A DNA stretch of 64,000 bases from Fratercula arctica (taxonomy: Eukaryota; Chordata; Aves; Charadriiformes; Alcidae): assembly GCA_947846985.1 (NCBI GenBank), contig CANTUZ010000008.1, forward strand, positions 29,965,352 to 30,029,351, written 5' to 3'. The position numbers and the translations under genes were made by a program. The notes below the pieces were generated by a model. The model worked only from the letters and a program-made list of their open reading frames with translations, did not search any database and had not been told where the DNA came from. Of the stretch, positions 1 to 30,995 are shown in pieces (the stretch's first letter is position 1; each line of letters begins with the position of its first letter).

Positions 1-3000
1 TGAACTGTCATCTTGCAACATTTGTTTTAATAGGTATTTTTACCTCATCACTTTGTTGCCTGCGGGATGAAAAAGTAGCTCATCATTCAACCAAAAAGCT
101 GCTCAAAATAAACCCCTGAAAAGCACGATCAAGCTGCAGTTAGCAATCCTAACATTTTGTATTTTCTTAAAATTATCAAGCCCAACAAAAATGAGTTGCA
201 AAATGGCAGCATATTGTGATGTGGTAAATATTGTATCAAGGAATAATTCATTTATCCCTACTTACTTGTATATATACATCAAAATGTAGTACCCACACTT
301 GCTCACCTAAGAATTACATGTATGTGCATGCATGTACACATACATTGGGAAAAATAGTAGTGTTCTGCTTTTTTACCTTCTTTTATAATGCTGTAGTTGC
401 ACTGAAATACTGCAGAAATCTAAATCTAGTGCCTCATGTCAAGTACCAAATGTTCTAAAAGAAGACACAGCAGAGTGAACGCAGGATAAAGAGATTTAAG
501 TTTAAATATTTGTCACAGGCGTCAGAAAATTTTAAGTATGTTTTGTACTTTGCTTAGTACTTCGCATATATAATCAGGAAGATGGCAGATTATTCCCTCA
601 ACCCATATCCCAGACACTTCTAATTTTATTTCTACCACAGTACTTTGAAGTGTACTGAACTTCAGTGTATAAAGTTTCACTATGATCTTAAAGCATCTTG
701 GCATAGTTTGAGACACATCTAGAAGCATTAATGATAAACATGATACATAGCACTGGCAAAGTCTGTTATTACAGCTGGTTTGTAGATATTAGTGATGACT
801 CATTTTGTAAGACAGATGTTGAACAGTACTCGTCTGAAAAACAACAAAACAAGCTCCCACAACTGAAACATTGCACTAAAGGGGTAATTTTGAGAAGTTA
901 TAGAAGTACCACATCAGCACACAGCAAAAAAAAATTGTATTTTTTTTTTTTTAGAGGGAAAAATTTGACCTCTTTAAAAAGCCTTACATGGGGCAGGTAT
1001 ATATATAGAAGAACAAACCAAAATACAATGGATGAAACAATAACAAAAGGCACATCATCAAAATGAGAACTGTAAAAATATCTTAAAAGGTAGTTTGACT
1101 AAAGTTTTAACCAATTCAAACTTATGCAGGTACATTTGACTTCCCTATCTGAAGTCACTGAGCTGTCTCACTTTCCTGAAATAGTTCAATAGTGTGGGAC
1201 ACCACAGGTAAGAATATTCAAAAGAAACCAAACCAAAAAAAGGGCCATGAAATTTGGCCTGATGCCAATTTACGTGTCCTAAAACTTCCGGACTATAATG
1301 GCAAACACAGAAAGTAGAGAACCTTGCTAGTGAACAACTCTACTTTTTAAAATACTAAAATAAAGTAATTCTTAAAAAATTAGCTGACACTCCTGGCCTT
1401 TTCTTTCCCAAAGATTTAAGCACATCATTTGGTCCTTTTCAATTTCGTGATGGCTCTTTAATATAATTTCCTTTGTGATGGTCTCTACAAAATATAAACT
1501 TTGTACTTTCAGCCACGACTTATCAATTGTCTCCACTAATAAAACTTTATAAAATAAAGAGTTTAACCATATACAGCTTTTGACATTTTTGCAGAAAATG
1601 CCTCATATCTTAATCTCAACTTTCCCTTAGTTCCATCTGCGTTTGACTGGTGGTCCTTAAAGATTAACTTCAATTTAGAAACTCTTAAGGTCTTCTTTCT
1701 GATGATTCTATTTATTCTTTAATTGAATTTCTGCATCAGTCCAGATGCTGTTTAATTCACTTTATGAATGTGAGATATGAAGACTAGACCATCTAAGTCA
1801 CTTGTTAAACCACAAAAAAAACTTCAAATATTTAAATGAATTTTAATGTAAATTTGAAAAAAATAAAGTTCTATTTGAAATAATGAGATTCAAGAGCAAA
1901 AAAAAAACAACCGACAAAACCAAAACCAACTACCAGCAATGCAACACTGTGTCATCATCCTGGTTTTCTTGAAGACTATTATTCAAAGATAGCCTGCTAT
2001 TTATAACTGCTTATGTTTATCCTTCACAGTGACAGTGAAACCAAAGTGCCCACATAAAGATCGTAACTCTTTCCTGTGGGTTTACAATTTGTAAACTTCC
2101 AGGATATCATATATTACTTCAGCATAGAGGATGAGCTTTCCCCTTTTGTCTCTAGCAATCCAAAAAGAGATAAAAAGAGATGGAGAGAGAATGACAACCA
2201 TTCTCCCATGTAACCAGAAATGTGCTTCTAAGCAGTGTTCCTTAGCCTAAGTACCAGCCAGTGCCCATATACCAGTCATATACATTCAAGGCTTGGCTCA
2301 ATGGCATGAGTTCTGAATTTTCTAGAGTAGGGCCAATCCACTAAAATAAGAGTTAAAAAAACCTCAACAGATTATAAATATCAAGGCAATGAGGTGTGAT
2401 CCTTCTGGGGAAAAAAGGACTGTCAGTACCCCTTTGCACAAATGGCATTTCTAGAAAAGCATTTCACATTGAAGCTTCAGTGTTTCTAGCAAACTATTGT
2501 CTCTATCCCTGAGACAGCCCCTTAAGAGTCTGTCTGGACTGCAGGATTCTTCAAATGACTCCATGATTGAGTTCAGAGACACTGAGAAAGCAGCCGAGAG
2601 GGGCAGGGGTGTCAAACAGCCTGGATACCATAGAAAGCAGCCTGAGAAATACTCTTTACCCGAATACACCTTTCAATTCAGTGATCAGCACCTCATAAGA
2701 ACAACAACAACAACAACAATGGAGCAGAGCTATCTATTAGTTCAGCTGTCTATTAGTTCCTGGGAAAGCAGTGTTCCCTCCCACTTACAAACCAATTGCT
2801 TTAACAGCATGATGTTGTGTAAATTTTAATCTGTATGCAGAATGACCCTGTGTCCTGGAGGGGAAGACATGTAACATTACATATGGCTACAACGCCATTA
2901 GAAGTGCATTGTAACCTACATTATCTACTTAGAATCCTCTCTTTGAGGGAAAGCAACTTGTTAATATGCATGTCTCAGTTGCTGAACATCAAAAGCTTCT

Positions 3001-3621
3001 GGGATGAGAGACTGGGGGCAGGCAAGAAAAAACTACCCTCATTTTAATGAAAAAAGTGCTGTAGGCAGCCAGGAGCAGCAATGACAATACCCTCCCCAGA
3101 ATTGATTGCACAGACTCAGAGAGGTCCAAAGTCACACTAGAATCTCTGAGGCACTCCTGGTTCTGAGAAAGAAAAGTCATGATCCAGTAGTCTTTGCAGT
3201 ACTGTAGACCGAGAAAACAAACCCGTTTCTATTTCTTAACAAAGCCAAAGCATCATCTCATAGGGATCACATTCACCATTTCCGCCGGTGTCTCCAGTCT
3301 CACAGTGTTGAAATGGGACTGATCAGCCTACGATGGATTGCACATCACCCAAGGAGAAAGGAAGGCATGGAAAAAGGCATACAGTACATTATATACTGCT
3401 TCACAACCATGTTTACAAGGGGAGGGGGCTGGGGGGGGGAAATGAAGGTGAGGGAAGAATTATTGCTGTTTCAGTAATACAGTATGATAGCTAAACCAAA
3501 TCAAACAAGATCACAACAGTCAGTATTTTCACACTGCAGGACAATGGTTCACGTTTTGCCTAAGGATGAACTTGCCTGGGGATTAAGGGGAAACAGGGAG
3601 TCCTAAGAAAGGGAGTCAAAG
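1..3621 (-). other. HYCC2: HYCC2 3' untranslated and downstream region
   Basis: AT-rich sequence after the HYCC2 stop codon with no convincing coding exon on either strand. The open frames here are short and have no recognisable domain. Hexamers reading AATAAA on the minus strand occur at 1711-1716 and 625-630, so the mRNA may end at one of these or beyond the left edge. Human HYCC2 has a long 3' UTR, which makes a several-kilobase UTR reasonable, but the true end cannot be fixed from sequence. An (AAC)n run lies at about 2700-2718 and T/A homopolymers near 940-950. Confidence 0.45.
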
Positions 3622-21714
<18,093 letters not shown>

Positions 21715-21892
21715 TTACTGTCAGGCTTCTCTAGTAAGTGAGAACGAAATAGCAAATATAGGCGCTATATCAAATAGCCGCTGCAGCCAGTAAAAATTAC
21801 ATTGCTTGATGGCAAGTAAGTGAATGAACCAAAAGCATATCTGCATTCCTTTTAAGGACATCTATAGAGACAGATGTGAGGGGCACTGGTAC

Positions 21893-22087
21893 GCAGTATT
21901 GTGAAATGTGGCCCTGCTACAGCCACCACCATTCTGTGCTTTGAGAACATCTAGGGCTGTCAGTATGAGATTTATTTTGTGTATCATTATGCAGTATTGG
22001 GAAATGTAGCCCTACTACAGCCACTGCCATCCTTTGCTTTGAGAACATTAGGGCTTTGCGAACATCTAGGGCTGTCAGTATTTTGTG
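21893..22087. repeat. 98-bp tandem duplication
   Basis: Two diverged copies, 21893-21990 and 21991-22087, each running from gcagtattgKgaaatgt through ttgagaacat to ctagggctgtcagtat. The second copy has an extra internal echo, with gagaacat…agggct followed at once by gcgaacatctagggct. Intronic in HYCC2. Confidence 0.85.
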
Positions 22088-23220
22088 TACAGGTACTAAT
22101 TTAAGGTCTGTGACAGACACGTGGCCTGAACTATGTGCACCATAAAACTTTAATGGTGCAGTTGTAAGGTTTATAAAAGCACAAAGGTTAAAGATTAGCT
22201 GCTAATGACAACTGCCAATCACAAGTCTACTGACAGAAATATGAATTAATTTCATACCTACACCCAACAAGTGTGCATTTGTTCATTACAATGTCAACTG
22301 ATTTTTCCATCTTGAGCTGCCCTTTGGGTTTCAGTACAAGAATGAAAAAAGGCCCTTATCAAGTCAGTGTGATATAAGCACAAGAAAAATCCTGCAATTT
22401 TAAGAGTCTACAATCCCAAACCAATAGTTAAGATGCATCCACAGAACTCTTAAAGAACAGGAAAAAAAAAAAAAGAAAAAGAACCACACCAAACTGTCTG
22501 CCCCTTTCCCATGACTAATCAAGTTTTAAATACCAAAGTCCAAAACTACAAAAAAAAAAATCCAAGAGGAATTTTGATAAGGTCTGTGACCAGTATCTAG
22601 TATTACATTCTAAGAAATGGGATGATCTGACCTAAGGAAAATACCCATGGGATTCAATATCCAAAAAGACGGAGGTATACATGTAACCTGAAGCATCTAT
22701 ATTCATATAGAAGAGTTAGTCAGAAAATAGAGGCCAGAATCTCAAATAAGTCTTCTTTCTAACCAAACATGCTTTGTGCAGCTTTCATCTACATACACAA
22801 TAATATTAAACATTAAATTATGCATATCATTTTTTAGACCAATAAAAACCTTACATTTGACCAACACAATAGCAGCTGTACTGGTGAGACAAAAGACATA
22901 AATAAGAAATACCCAATGCAGAGCAGAACATCACGTAAGGCATATATGATTCCTCTTTCAGTACATACGCTCGCTCCCAGGGATATGCAGCTTTGGACTT
23001 TCAGAGCATTAGCAGTATGTTTCATAGACTTTGATGCATTCTTCTTTCATGAATTTGTCAATTAGTACCTTGTGTAACAAGGCTTCTGACTGACAGCCTC
23101 GTTACTCGAAGCTAAAAGCCTGGTTTTCACAACAGAAGCATAGAGAGATTCCACGAGAGAGGGAGGGAAGAAAGCTGACACTGATGAGAGAAGTCCAGTT
23201 ATTTGGAGCACACATATTTT

Positions 23221-23718
23221 NNNNNNNNNNNNNNNNNNNNNNNNNNNNNNNNNNNNNNNNNNNNNNNNNNNNNNNNNNNNNNNNNNNNNNNNNNNNNNNN
23301 NNNNNNNNNNNNNNNNNNNNNNNNNNNNNNNNNNNNNNNNNNNNNNNNNNNNNNNNNNNNNNNNNNNNNNNNNNNNNNNNNNNNNNNNNNNNNNNNNNNN
23401 NNNNNNNNNNNNNNNNNNNNNNNNNNNNNNNNNNNNNNNNNNNNNNNNNNNNNNNNNNNNNNNNNNNNNNNNNNNNNNNNNNNNNNNNNNNNNNNNNNNN
23501 NNNNNNNNNNNNNNNNNNNNNNNNNNNNNNNNNNNNNNNNNNNNNNNNNNNNNNNNNNNNNNNNNNNNNNNNNNNNNNNNNNNNNNNNNNNNNNNNNNNN
23601 NNNNNNNNNNNNNNNNNNNNNNNNNNNNNNNNNNNNNNNNNNNNNNNNNNNNNNNNNNNNNNNNNNNNNNNNNNNNNNNNNNNNNNNNNNNNNNNNNNNN
23701 NNNNNNNNNNNNNNNNNN
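23221..23718. other. assembly gap (498 N)
   Basis: A run of 498 undetermined bases inside the 5' part of HYCC2. It is long enough to hold the missing start-codon exon with its splice sites. Open frames spanning it are artefacts of N translation. Confidence 1.
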
Positions 23719-24874
23719 GGATCTCCTTCCAAATGTCTCTGGCTCTCTATTTTCATGCATAAGGAAGTTAATAAATTTGAACCATAAAATCCATACTGCT
23801 CTACAGAATCACACTAGGTGGTCAAGGTGGCAGATCTGGCATAGGCAGTGGGCAGCAGGAGCAAGCTGACCTGCCTGCAGAACACAACCAAGGAAAGAAC
23901 AAAAAGGTGATTTGCCAATGACAGTTCTTTTACGAATCACCTGAATTGTGATCACTAACAAAATATCTATTGAAGCAGGTAACCATAAGTGATTTTTATT
24001 CCCACTAATGTTTTCAAATAGAATCAACAGTATGAGAAACACAGGATTTCAGAAGAAAAGACTATCTCATGGTGACAGAGTAACACTGCTATGGAGTTGA
24101 ACCTAATCCTTCATCAGGGTACATGAGATCCAAATTACTCTATAGGAGCATTAAATCAAAAGACGCAGATTAGTTTAAAAGTAGCTACATGGTTTGTTAG
24201 ACAAATATGTTTCATGACCATACAATTTATTATTCTTAAAACACTATAAATGAACATAAACACATAATAAACATCTGTAGCACACCATTTCTATCTTCTT
24301 TGGCTCTAAGGAAAATAGGCAGAAAAATGTAACGCTAACAGAAGAATAACTAATGGCCATGCAGCAATATTCCTTACCATACAAAACTTTTAATATCATT
24401 GATAACCTCAGAATGCATTGGAACAGTCTGCAAACTGTGTATTATTTTACCCAGGCCCTGGTCAAGGTATGTTCTCTTCTCTGTGGCACTGCTGGCAATA
24501 GAGAATTGGGTTTTACTAGATAACTGTATTTTACTTTATCAGAAGTGCCCCTCTAGTTCTTGACCTTATATTTCAAGTTAAGAAACTGAAGTCAGAATTC
24601 TATATGAAAAAGGAGACCAACTGAGTCACTCCGATAAATCTGTCTTGTGATTAAAAAAACAAACCAAAAAACAACCAAACCGACAAAAAGTCATTTTAAA
24701 TTATTTGTCTTGTTGTTAGAAGCATGGATTACTCAGGCAAAGGTGCAGAGAGAAAAATTCAACCAGCTTGCTATTTTATCTACAGCTAGTGATACAAGCA
24801 CAAACTCAGAATACTTTCTTGCTCTCAAAAAAAACCTTTGCACCTATCAGGACACATATTGAAATATAAGAAAT

Positions 24875-25100
24875 TCCACTTAAACGTAAGAAAAAACTTC
24901 TTCAGCATCATGGTATTTAAACACCGGAACAAGTTACCAAGAAAGGTCATGGAGTCTCCCCGTCTTTGAAGATATTCAAAAACCAACTAAACAATGTCCT
25001 GAGGAACCTGCCCTAGTTGGCTCTGCTTTGAGCAAAGGGGGTGAACTACATGATCACCAGAGGTCCCTTTCAACCCCAACCATCCTGCAACTCCATTTTT
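24875..25100 (+). mobile_element. CR1 LINE 3' fragment
   Basis: A diverged, short CR1 3' UTR piece. It shows the family phrases taagaaaaaacttcttcagc, gaacaagttaccaagaaagg, gagtctccccgtctttgaag and tgatcaccagaggtcccttt in the usual order. It lies antisense to HYCC2 and is older than the copy at 13 kb, judging by divergence. Confidence 0.88.
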
Positions 25101-28100
25101 AAGAATCTCTACTTCTGCCAAAGAAGACAATAAAAGAAAGGTTCAGGAAAAAACAATAGATCATTTGGACAACACCTGAACAGCTGCAAATCTTAAAAGT
25201 CATCATCTCTATTTCAGAGTTACCTTTACAGCCTACATGCAATGTCTGAACAATTTCCACAACTCAGAAGTTAATGTTTCCTTGAACACAACTCTGCATG
25301 AAATTTTATCTACTACAAGCAAATAACTGCAAAGGAAACACTGTGGAAAATCGCATTAAATAAGTCAAGAATGACTTCTCATAACTGTTCTATTTGGAAA
25401 TGAAAATAACTGACCAAAGTCAAACTGTACTATTGATGACTGTTTCTTCTCAGATCAATGTCTCCTGAAAAGAGTCACAGAACTACTTCTTAAATGATCC
25501 TTCCTATGGCTCAGATGTCCTTCACCAGGAGTCAGCTGGGGAAGCCTACAGCTTCACTCCCTGATACTAGTTCATATCTTAATATAAGGGAACAAGCATA
25601 AAGGAAATTAATGGAATCTAAAACAATTTTCCTGCCCAGACAAGCATTTGAGTGAACACATTACCCTGATCTTTAAAGATTCTGAAGTCATATCAAACTG
25701 CTTGGGAAGGAGTCAAGCAGTTCCACCCCTCCTCATACAGAAAAGAATATCGCATGAAGTTTTCGGATAACAGCTTCAAACCAGAACAGAGGAATGACTT
25801 ATTCACACAACACATGAATTATGGTGCTTACTGCCAGAAAACATGGTAGATGCAAAAACCACACGCGGGCTCAAAAGTTTTTAAAAATTAAGTATATCCT
25901 TGGAATAAAAATCCATACAAAACATCATCCCCACTGAGAGACTGGGAGAGCTGACCCTATACGCTTGCCTAGAAAAGAGTGTAAGAATAAAGCACCTACT
26001 GTCAAATACTGCTTGGCTGTCGCAAATACGTAAGACCTGAAAAAATGGTCCTGTCACATACCAGGTTCCCAGAGTTTTAGGCTTCAAGAGAGAATAGCAG
26101 ATTAGCCCAGTATGGCTGTTCCTGTCACGAATATTCTTTGGGTTTCCAAAAAGAAAAAAAACAAACCCAAACCAGAAAGAAACTAAGACTATTGCTCCAG
26201 CACATCACTTCTCCAGGTGAAACAGTGGTTTGAGGTTGTGATATTACCCATAAAATATTTTGCTCTCTAACGTTGCCTGAGAAGACAATTTGCTTCCCCA
26301 CATTTCATAGCCTTTTTAAAAAAACATCCAAAGAAACCAAGGTGGACTAAAGAAAAATCTTTTCCATCATTATTGTAATTAAAGCAGGATTGACCATTTT
26401 ATTCAAATGACAAAAGGCTTCCAATGACTTATAAATGACTACTAATACAAAGCTGGATAAAGCACCATGCAATTTCAGGAACGAAAGATACATTATTTAG
26501 TTTTAAGTAGTTAAAATATGCATCAAGATATTGAGAACAAAAAAAAAAAAAAAGCCCAAAACAACCCCAAGCCCCTTTTTTGTCATCTCAGAAGTGAAAA
26601 TACTTCAAGTCGCTATCAGTCACACAGCTTTCTACTCTAGAAAGCAATCATGAGGAGTATACCACAAAACGCAGTTCAGTGCTGGAGAGAATGTTACCTG
26701 CACAGGCAGAGAAGAGCAATGCTCATAATGTATCTCACATGGGCTTTTGAAAGCTATTCAAGAAAACCCTGCCACGTTCCTCTAACCTAGCAACATAAGC
26801 ATGAATCCCAGCAGATTATAACCAGCATGGCTGGATACATGCTAGCCTAACTGTATCCTAGAACACTTAATCTTTTCAGTAATTATCACCACCATGAATA
26901 GTACCAAAAAAAAGCAACTGAATAAACCACAAAAAGTACTGATTATTTGCACATCAAGTCCCAATGACCTTTCCTTCCTAAAGGACATCCAGCATTTTTT
27001 ACGCAAGATGAAAATTTCTTTTCTTTATGTTAGTTCCTTGTCCATAGTATTCATTTTTTCAGACTGACACCGAACAGGTGAAGCTTCCTTCTCAGAAACA
27101 GGTTGTAGCAAGACTGTAAGCCCCCTTGAAATTACACAGGCTCACGTATTTGGTGAAGATACAGCTTCAAAAAGCTTCCTATATTCCCAAAACATCACAT
27201 GCCCTGTATTTGCAGTCTTATCTTGAAAAGAAAATAGCATGATCCATGCTGATAAAAAAGGAAATTTAGGCAACAAAACATTAAGCACCTCATGGCAGAG
27301 CAAATCTATCAACTACACACAAGTTTTTCCTATCAAGAGTTTTTATGTACTTGGGTGAGGGGAAACAGCTACCTTGTTAAACCTGGGAAACAATAGCACA
27401 TTTGCAAACAAGTCTTGCTGAGTGCAGTCCTCTGCTACGATTCTGTTTGATGGCAATAGGTCACACAAAGTCAATATTCTGTGATCAGAACTGAACATTC
27501 ATGTTGATAGACTCAGCGATACCAGTAAAGTATGGTTTCATGCATAAATAATCAAGTCATGCTTCCAAGCACCATGAAGAAAACAAAACAAAATAAGAAA
27601 AAAAAAAACCATAAATAAAAGTAGGACTTTGTATTTTTCCTCCAAAAAATAAAACCAAGGTGTCAAGTATCTTACATGTCGACACGTCACTGAAAAATTT
27701 TGTCCTGAGGAAAACATCAACATTCCTCAGCAACACCGAACTTTGAACGCTTACTCATAAGCATTCAGCCACAATAAGAAACGAGAAATACTTCACAGGT
27801 ATCTGACAGAACTTCATTCTCTATAAGACAGAGATTTAGGTACCTCACAAATAAAAAGTCATCCCTCAATTCCACCCCACATACATTACGGAAAAATAAA
27901 TGTGTCTCCTCTCACCCTGACACTGCATCTGCAGAGAAGAGACTGCTCTGAATCTTGCAGACTTTATCGCACAGTGAAAAACATTCAATGCTGAAACCAG
28001 ACAGAAGCAGTCTGGATTAAACAGATGGCACTCCATTTAGAACAGTTTCACTGTTAATAACATCATAATGGCATTCCTCCTGGAACTCTTTTCATGCGCT

Positions 28101-28575
28101 TCCAATATCCCTATTAAAAAGAAAACCTGAAACCCAGAAGCAGCTTTACATCAGAATATTTAAAAAAAAAAGGCACTACAGTCTGCCCTAAAATTCAGCC
28201 ACCATCATGCTATAAACCAGTGCTTATTCTCATTCTTATAAGAGCATTAGAAATTAATATAACAACAGAGTTTTTATTCTGCTATAATGAAACAGCATAA
28301 CTATATCATCTACAATTGAGGAATAATTTAAGCCTCCATAAGTCACTGACTGAGTAGTTAACTTTCACCAATTTCTTTTCGTAGGAAGGGGACTATGCAC
28401 TTAACCTTGAGGAACATAAGAAATAATTATCCAGATACTAACGCAATTGACACTTCACAATTACACAGTCACTGCACACAAAATGTGGAACTCCCCAGAG
28501 ACCGGTACTCCATGGAACAAAGCAACCACCTTACTCAAGAAGCAGCTGTCAAGAGAATTCTTAACTTTCACTTAC

Positions 28576-28618
28576 CTTTCAGTGCAGTTCCAGGATTTCA
28601 GGATGTCTCCCACTTCTC
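28576..28618 (-). other. HYCC2: HYCC2 untranslated 5' exon (candidate)
   Basis: A 43-nt minus-strand segment bounded by the acceptor tttgtttccgtag and a strong donor GTAAGTG. It contains no ATG. It sits just left of the CpG island and fits an untranslated exon of HYCC2, although no transcript evidence is visible. Confidence 0.5.
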
Positions 28619-28827
28619 CTACGGAAACAAACAGTGATGCTCTTTTAAGGTATATCCACTGAACACCAGAAGTCTGCTCCTGGTGCCGGTCGGGCTTGTG
28701 AGTACCTCCGGTTTCCCCCACCACTTCCTCCCCTGATGAGGAGAACCCCGCGGCCAGGCAGCGAGAGGGACCTGCCCCGGGCCCCGCGGCCTCTCCGCCG
28801 CTCTCCGCCGGCCCGGGGCTTACTTAC

Positions 28828-29060
28828 CCGCTGGATGCGGGGTGGTGGGGGGGAACGCTCCCCCCGTCCCGTCCGCGCCCCCCCTGCGGTGCCCGGGGAG
28901 CCGCCGCCTGCGGGGAGAGGGAGGAAGAGAAGGGGAGGCCGAGCGCGGCGCCCCGCACCCCAGCGAGCGGCGATGGCAGGGGGGGAACAACAACGGCTCG
29001 CGCCCCCGCACGAGCAGACCCCGAGAGCTTCCGTCCCTGCTCGCGCACCGGGCAACGGTT
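28828..29060 (-). other. HYCC2: HYCC2 first exon (candidate, untranslated)
   Basis: Inside the CpG island a minus-strand donor reads GCGG|GTAAGTAAG with the last exon base at 28828, the expected end of the first HYCC2 exon. The right-hand limit is a guess, because the transcription start cannot be placed. The long open frames on both strands here are by-products of GC-rich sequence. Confidence 0.45.
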
Positions 29061-29479
29061 AGCCAGCGAAGAGAGGGGACGCGGGGGGGAAAAAGGTCCT
29101 TGCTGCCGGCCCCCTGCCGGCCCCCACCGCCACCCAACGGCTCCGGTACCGACTACTACCGCCCCCTCACCCTCTTCTCCTCCGCTGCCACCTCCAGTCA
29201 CCGCCAACCCCGCAGCTCAACAACGCACCCGCCCATTGGGCCGCTCCCGCCCTCAACAAGCCCCACACTGATTGGCCGCTTTTCTCTCTGTGTCTCCTTC
29301 CTCCTTCCCCCGCTCCGGTCCTCCGTCAGAGTTGGCGGCGCTGCCGCTCCGTGTGCGGGACGTGCCTCGATAAACCGCGACGGGAGGGCTGCGGGACGCA
29401 GAGGGTTGGGCAGCGGCGTCGCTGCTTCTGCGCCTTCGCCAAGTCAGTAGGAGAGAACCGGAACGGAAGCTGCCCGGAA

Positions 29480-29579
29480 CTCTCGTGGCTAGCTGCGCTT
29501 CCTGTAGCGGCCAGTCCTCGCGCCGACTTCCGCTTCCGGGTAGCGGCTGCGTCCTGAAGGAGGGTCACGGAGCGGGCAG
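29480..29579 (+). other. NDUFB3: NDUFB3 untranslated first exon (candidate)
   Basis: The donor GGGCAG|GTACCGAG puts the exon end at 29579, directly downstream of the ETS-site cluster. The start is approximate. The intron to the coding exon would be about 1.4 kb. Confidence 0.55.
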
Positions 29580-30995
29580 GTACCGAGGGCCCGTCGGCGG
29601 GAGGCGTAGGAGGGAGGGGGGCGAGCTTGGGCGCCCTCTGTGACCTGCCCGTGCTGCTGCCCACCTCGGGAGTGTCTGTGGGAGGCTTGGGAGGCGAGGG
29701 GTCGGTGGAGGTGTCCGCTGCCCCGGGCCGGAGCGGCCTGGCGCAGCCGCCGTGGCCCTTCTCTGCGCGCCGTTAGGTGGACACCTGCCCCGCCCCGCCT
29801 GAGCTAACGGGCTACGGCGCTGGCGCTGTGCCAGCCCTCCCGCCCCCGGCCCGGGGTGGCCTCTGGGCCCGGCTTTGCTGACGGAAAGTGCCCGGCTGGT
29901 GCTGCAGTGCAGTCTGCTGGCTGCGCTAGTGTGCCCATAAACCCCTTTTTTGCAGAAAAAAGCTGATAGAGAAGTTCTAGGTTTACATGGGAAGGGTGTA
30001 GACGGGTTTAATTTGGGGGCAGAGCTCTTCTTCAGGTTTCTTTCTGCAAGAGAATCCTCTTCTATGGCTTCGGGCCTTCAAGAGCTACAGGCTTCAAAGC
30101 TGTGTTCTTGGCACCATTGTGTTCCAGTCAATTCTCATAAAAATTAAGGATATTAAATCTGTTCTTTGCTACCAGATACGTGTTAAAATGGGAAATCCTG
30201 GCTCAAAGTCGTCTCAGGTGCTTTGTGAAAATAGAGACTTCAAAGTCATTGTTATTTTCTTCTGGTTCTTCATGATCTCACTGTTCATTTTCCCATCTGC
30301 CTTGATCACTGATTTTAATGAGTACCTTAATATTTTCATAGTTCTTTCAAAGTTGTATCTAAATAAAGCATATCTTTGACAGCCTCATAAAATGACTGGT
30401 AAGGTGCATCTCCTTGTCCATTCATCAGTCCTGTGCCTGTTTATTGCCACAGTTATGTTTGATGGAATTGGAGGCAAAAAAAGGAGCTGAGGAGCAAAGT
30501 CTGGTTTTTTTCATGTTTTTCTTCAGAGGTTGGTGATCATAGCTCTGCCATACCTAAATTAGAAATTTCCAAACTGAACTCTGACCTTTTTGATGTACTC
30601 TGGGAAGCCTGCAAGTTGTTGGGCCCTGGTGTTGCTAAAGTGCATTTATAGACTTTGGAAACAATTGTTTTTCTGACACTATTTTCTAGCACAGAGAATT
30701 TGTATAGCTACTTCATGAATGTAATGGTGGTGACTTACAACACAGTAACAATTCTGCATAGTTTGCCTTATTGTGCTTAATCACCAACTTCTGAAATGCC
30801 GCATAAAGCCTCTTAGGTCTTTGTCCTACAATGTACTGTGTACGATGCAGAAGATGCTTCATGCGCAGTGTTATGTGCTTTGAAATACTTCTTGTTACCT
30901 CTCTGTTTTTCCTGTACAGGGTATTGTTCTTTGCAAGTGTGTGAAAATAAGCTGATACTCTCTGAGAAATAAAAAATTCTGATATTTTCTTGTAG
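29580..30995 (+). other. NDUFB3 intron 1 (candidate)
   Basis: About 1.4 kb; the first 350 bases are still GC-rich, the rest AT-rich. No further exon was recognised; open frames such as 29950-30147 lack any family signature. Confidence 0.6.

Larger units (their letters stand above)
28690..29600. promoter_or_regulatory. bidirectional CpG-island promoter HYCC2/NDUFB3
   Basis: A GC- and CpG-rich block between two divergent genes. Two ATTGG (inverted CCAAT, NF-Y type) boxes lie at 29235 and 29271. A cluster of ETS/GABP-type sites lies nearer NDUFB3: CGGAAG at 29464, GCTTCCTG near 29498, ACTTCCG at 29526 and CTTCCGGG at 29533. No TATA box is evident. GABP (NRF-2) sites are typical of nuclear genes for respiratory subunits, which fits NDUFB3. 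Confidence 0.85.

Noticed and set aside
2497..2829. A 110-residue open frame in the HYCC2 3' region
   Set aside because: No family signature, wrong strand for HYCC2, no splice context; looks like chance.
23062..23787. Long open frames of about 185-232 residues on both strands
   Set aside because: Most of their length is the N gap; the flanks show no coding signature.
28645..29664. Overlapping open frames of 100-200 residues on both strands of the HYCC2/NDUFB3 island
   Set aside because: GC-rich sequence has few stop codons; the translations are Arg/Pro/Gly-rich with no domain and conflict with each other.
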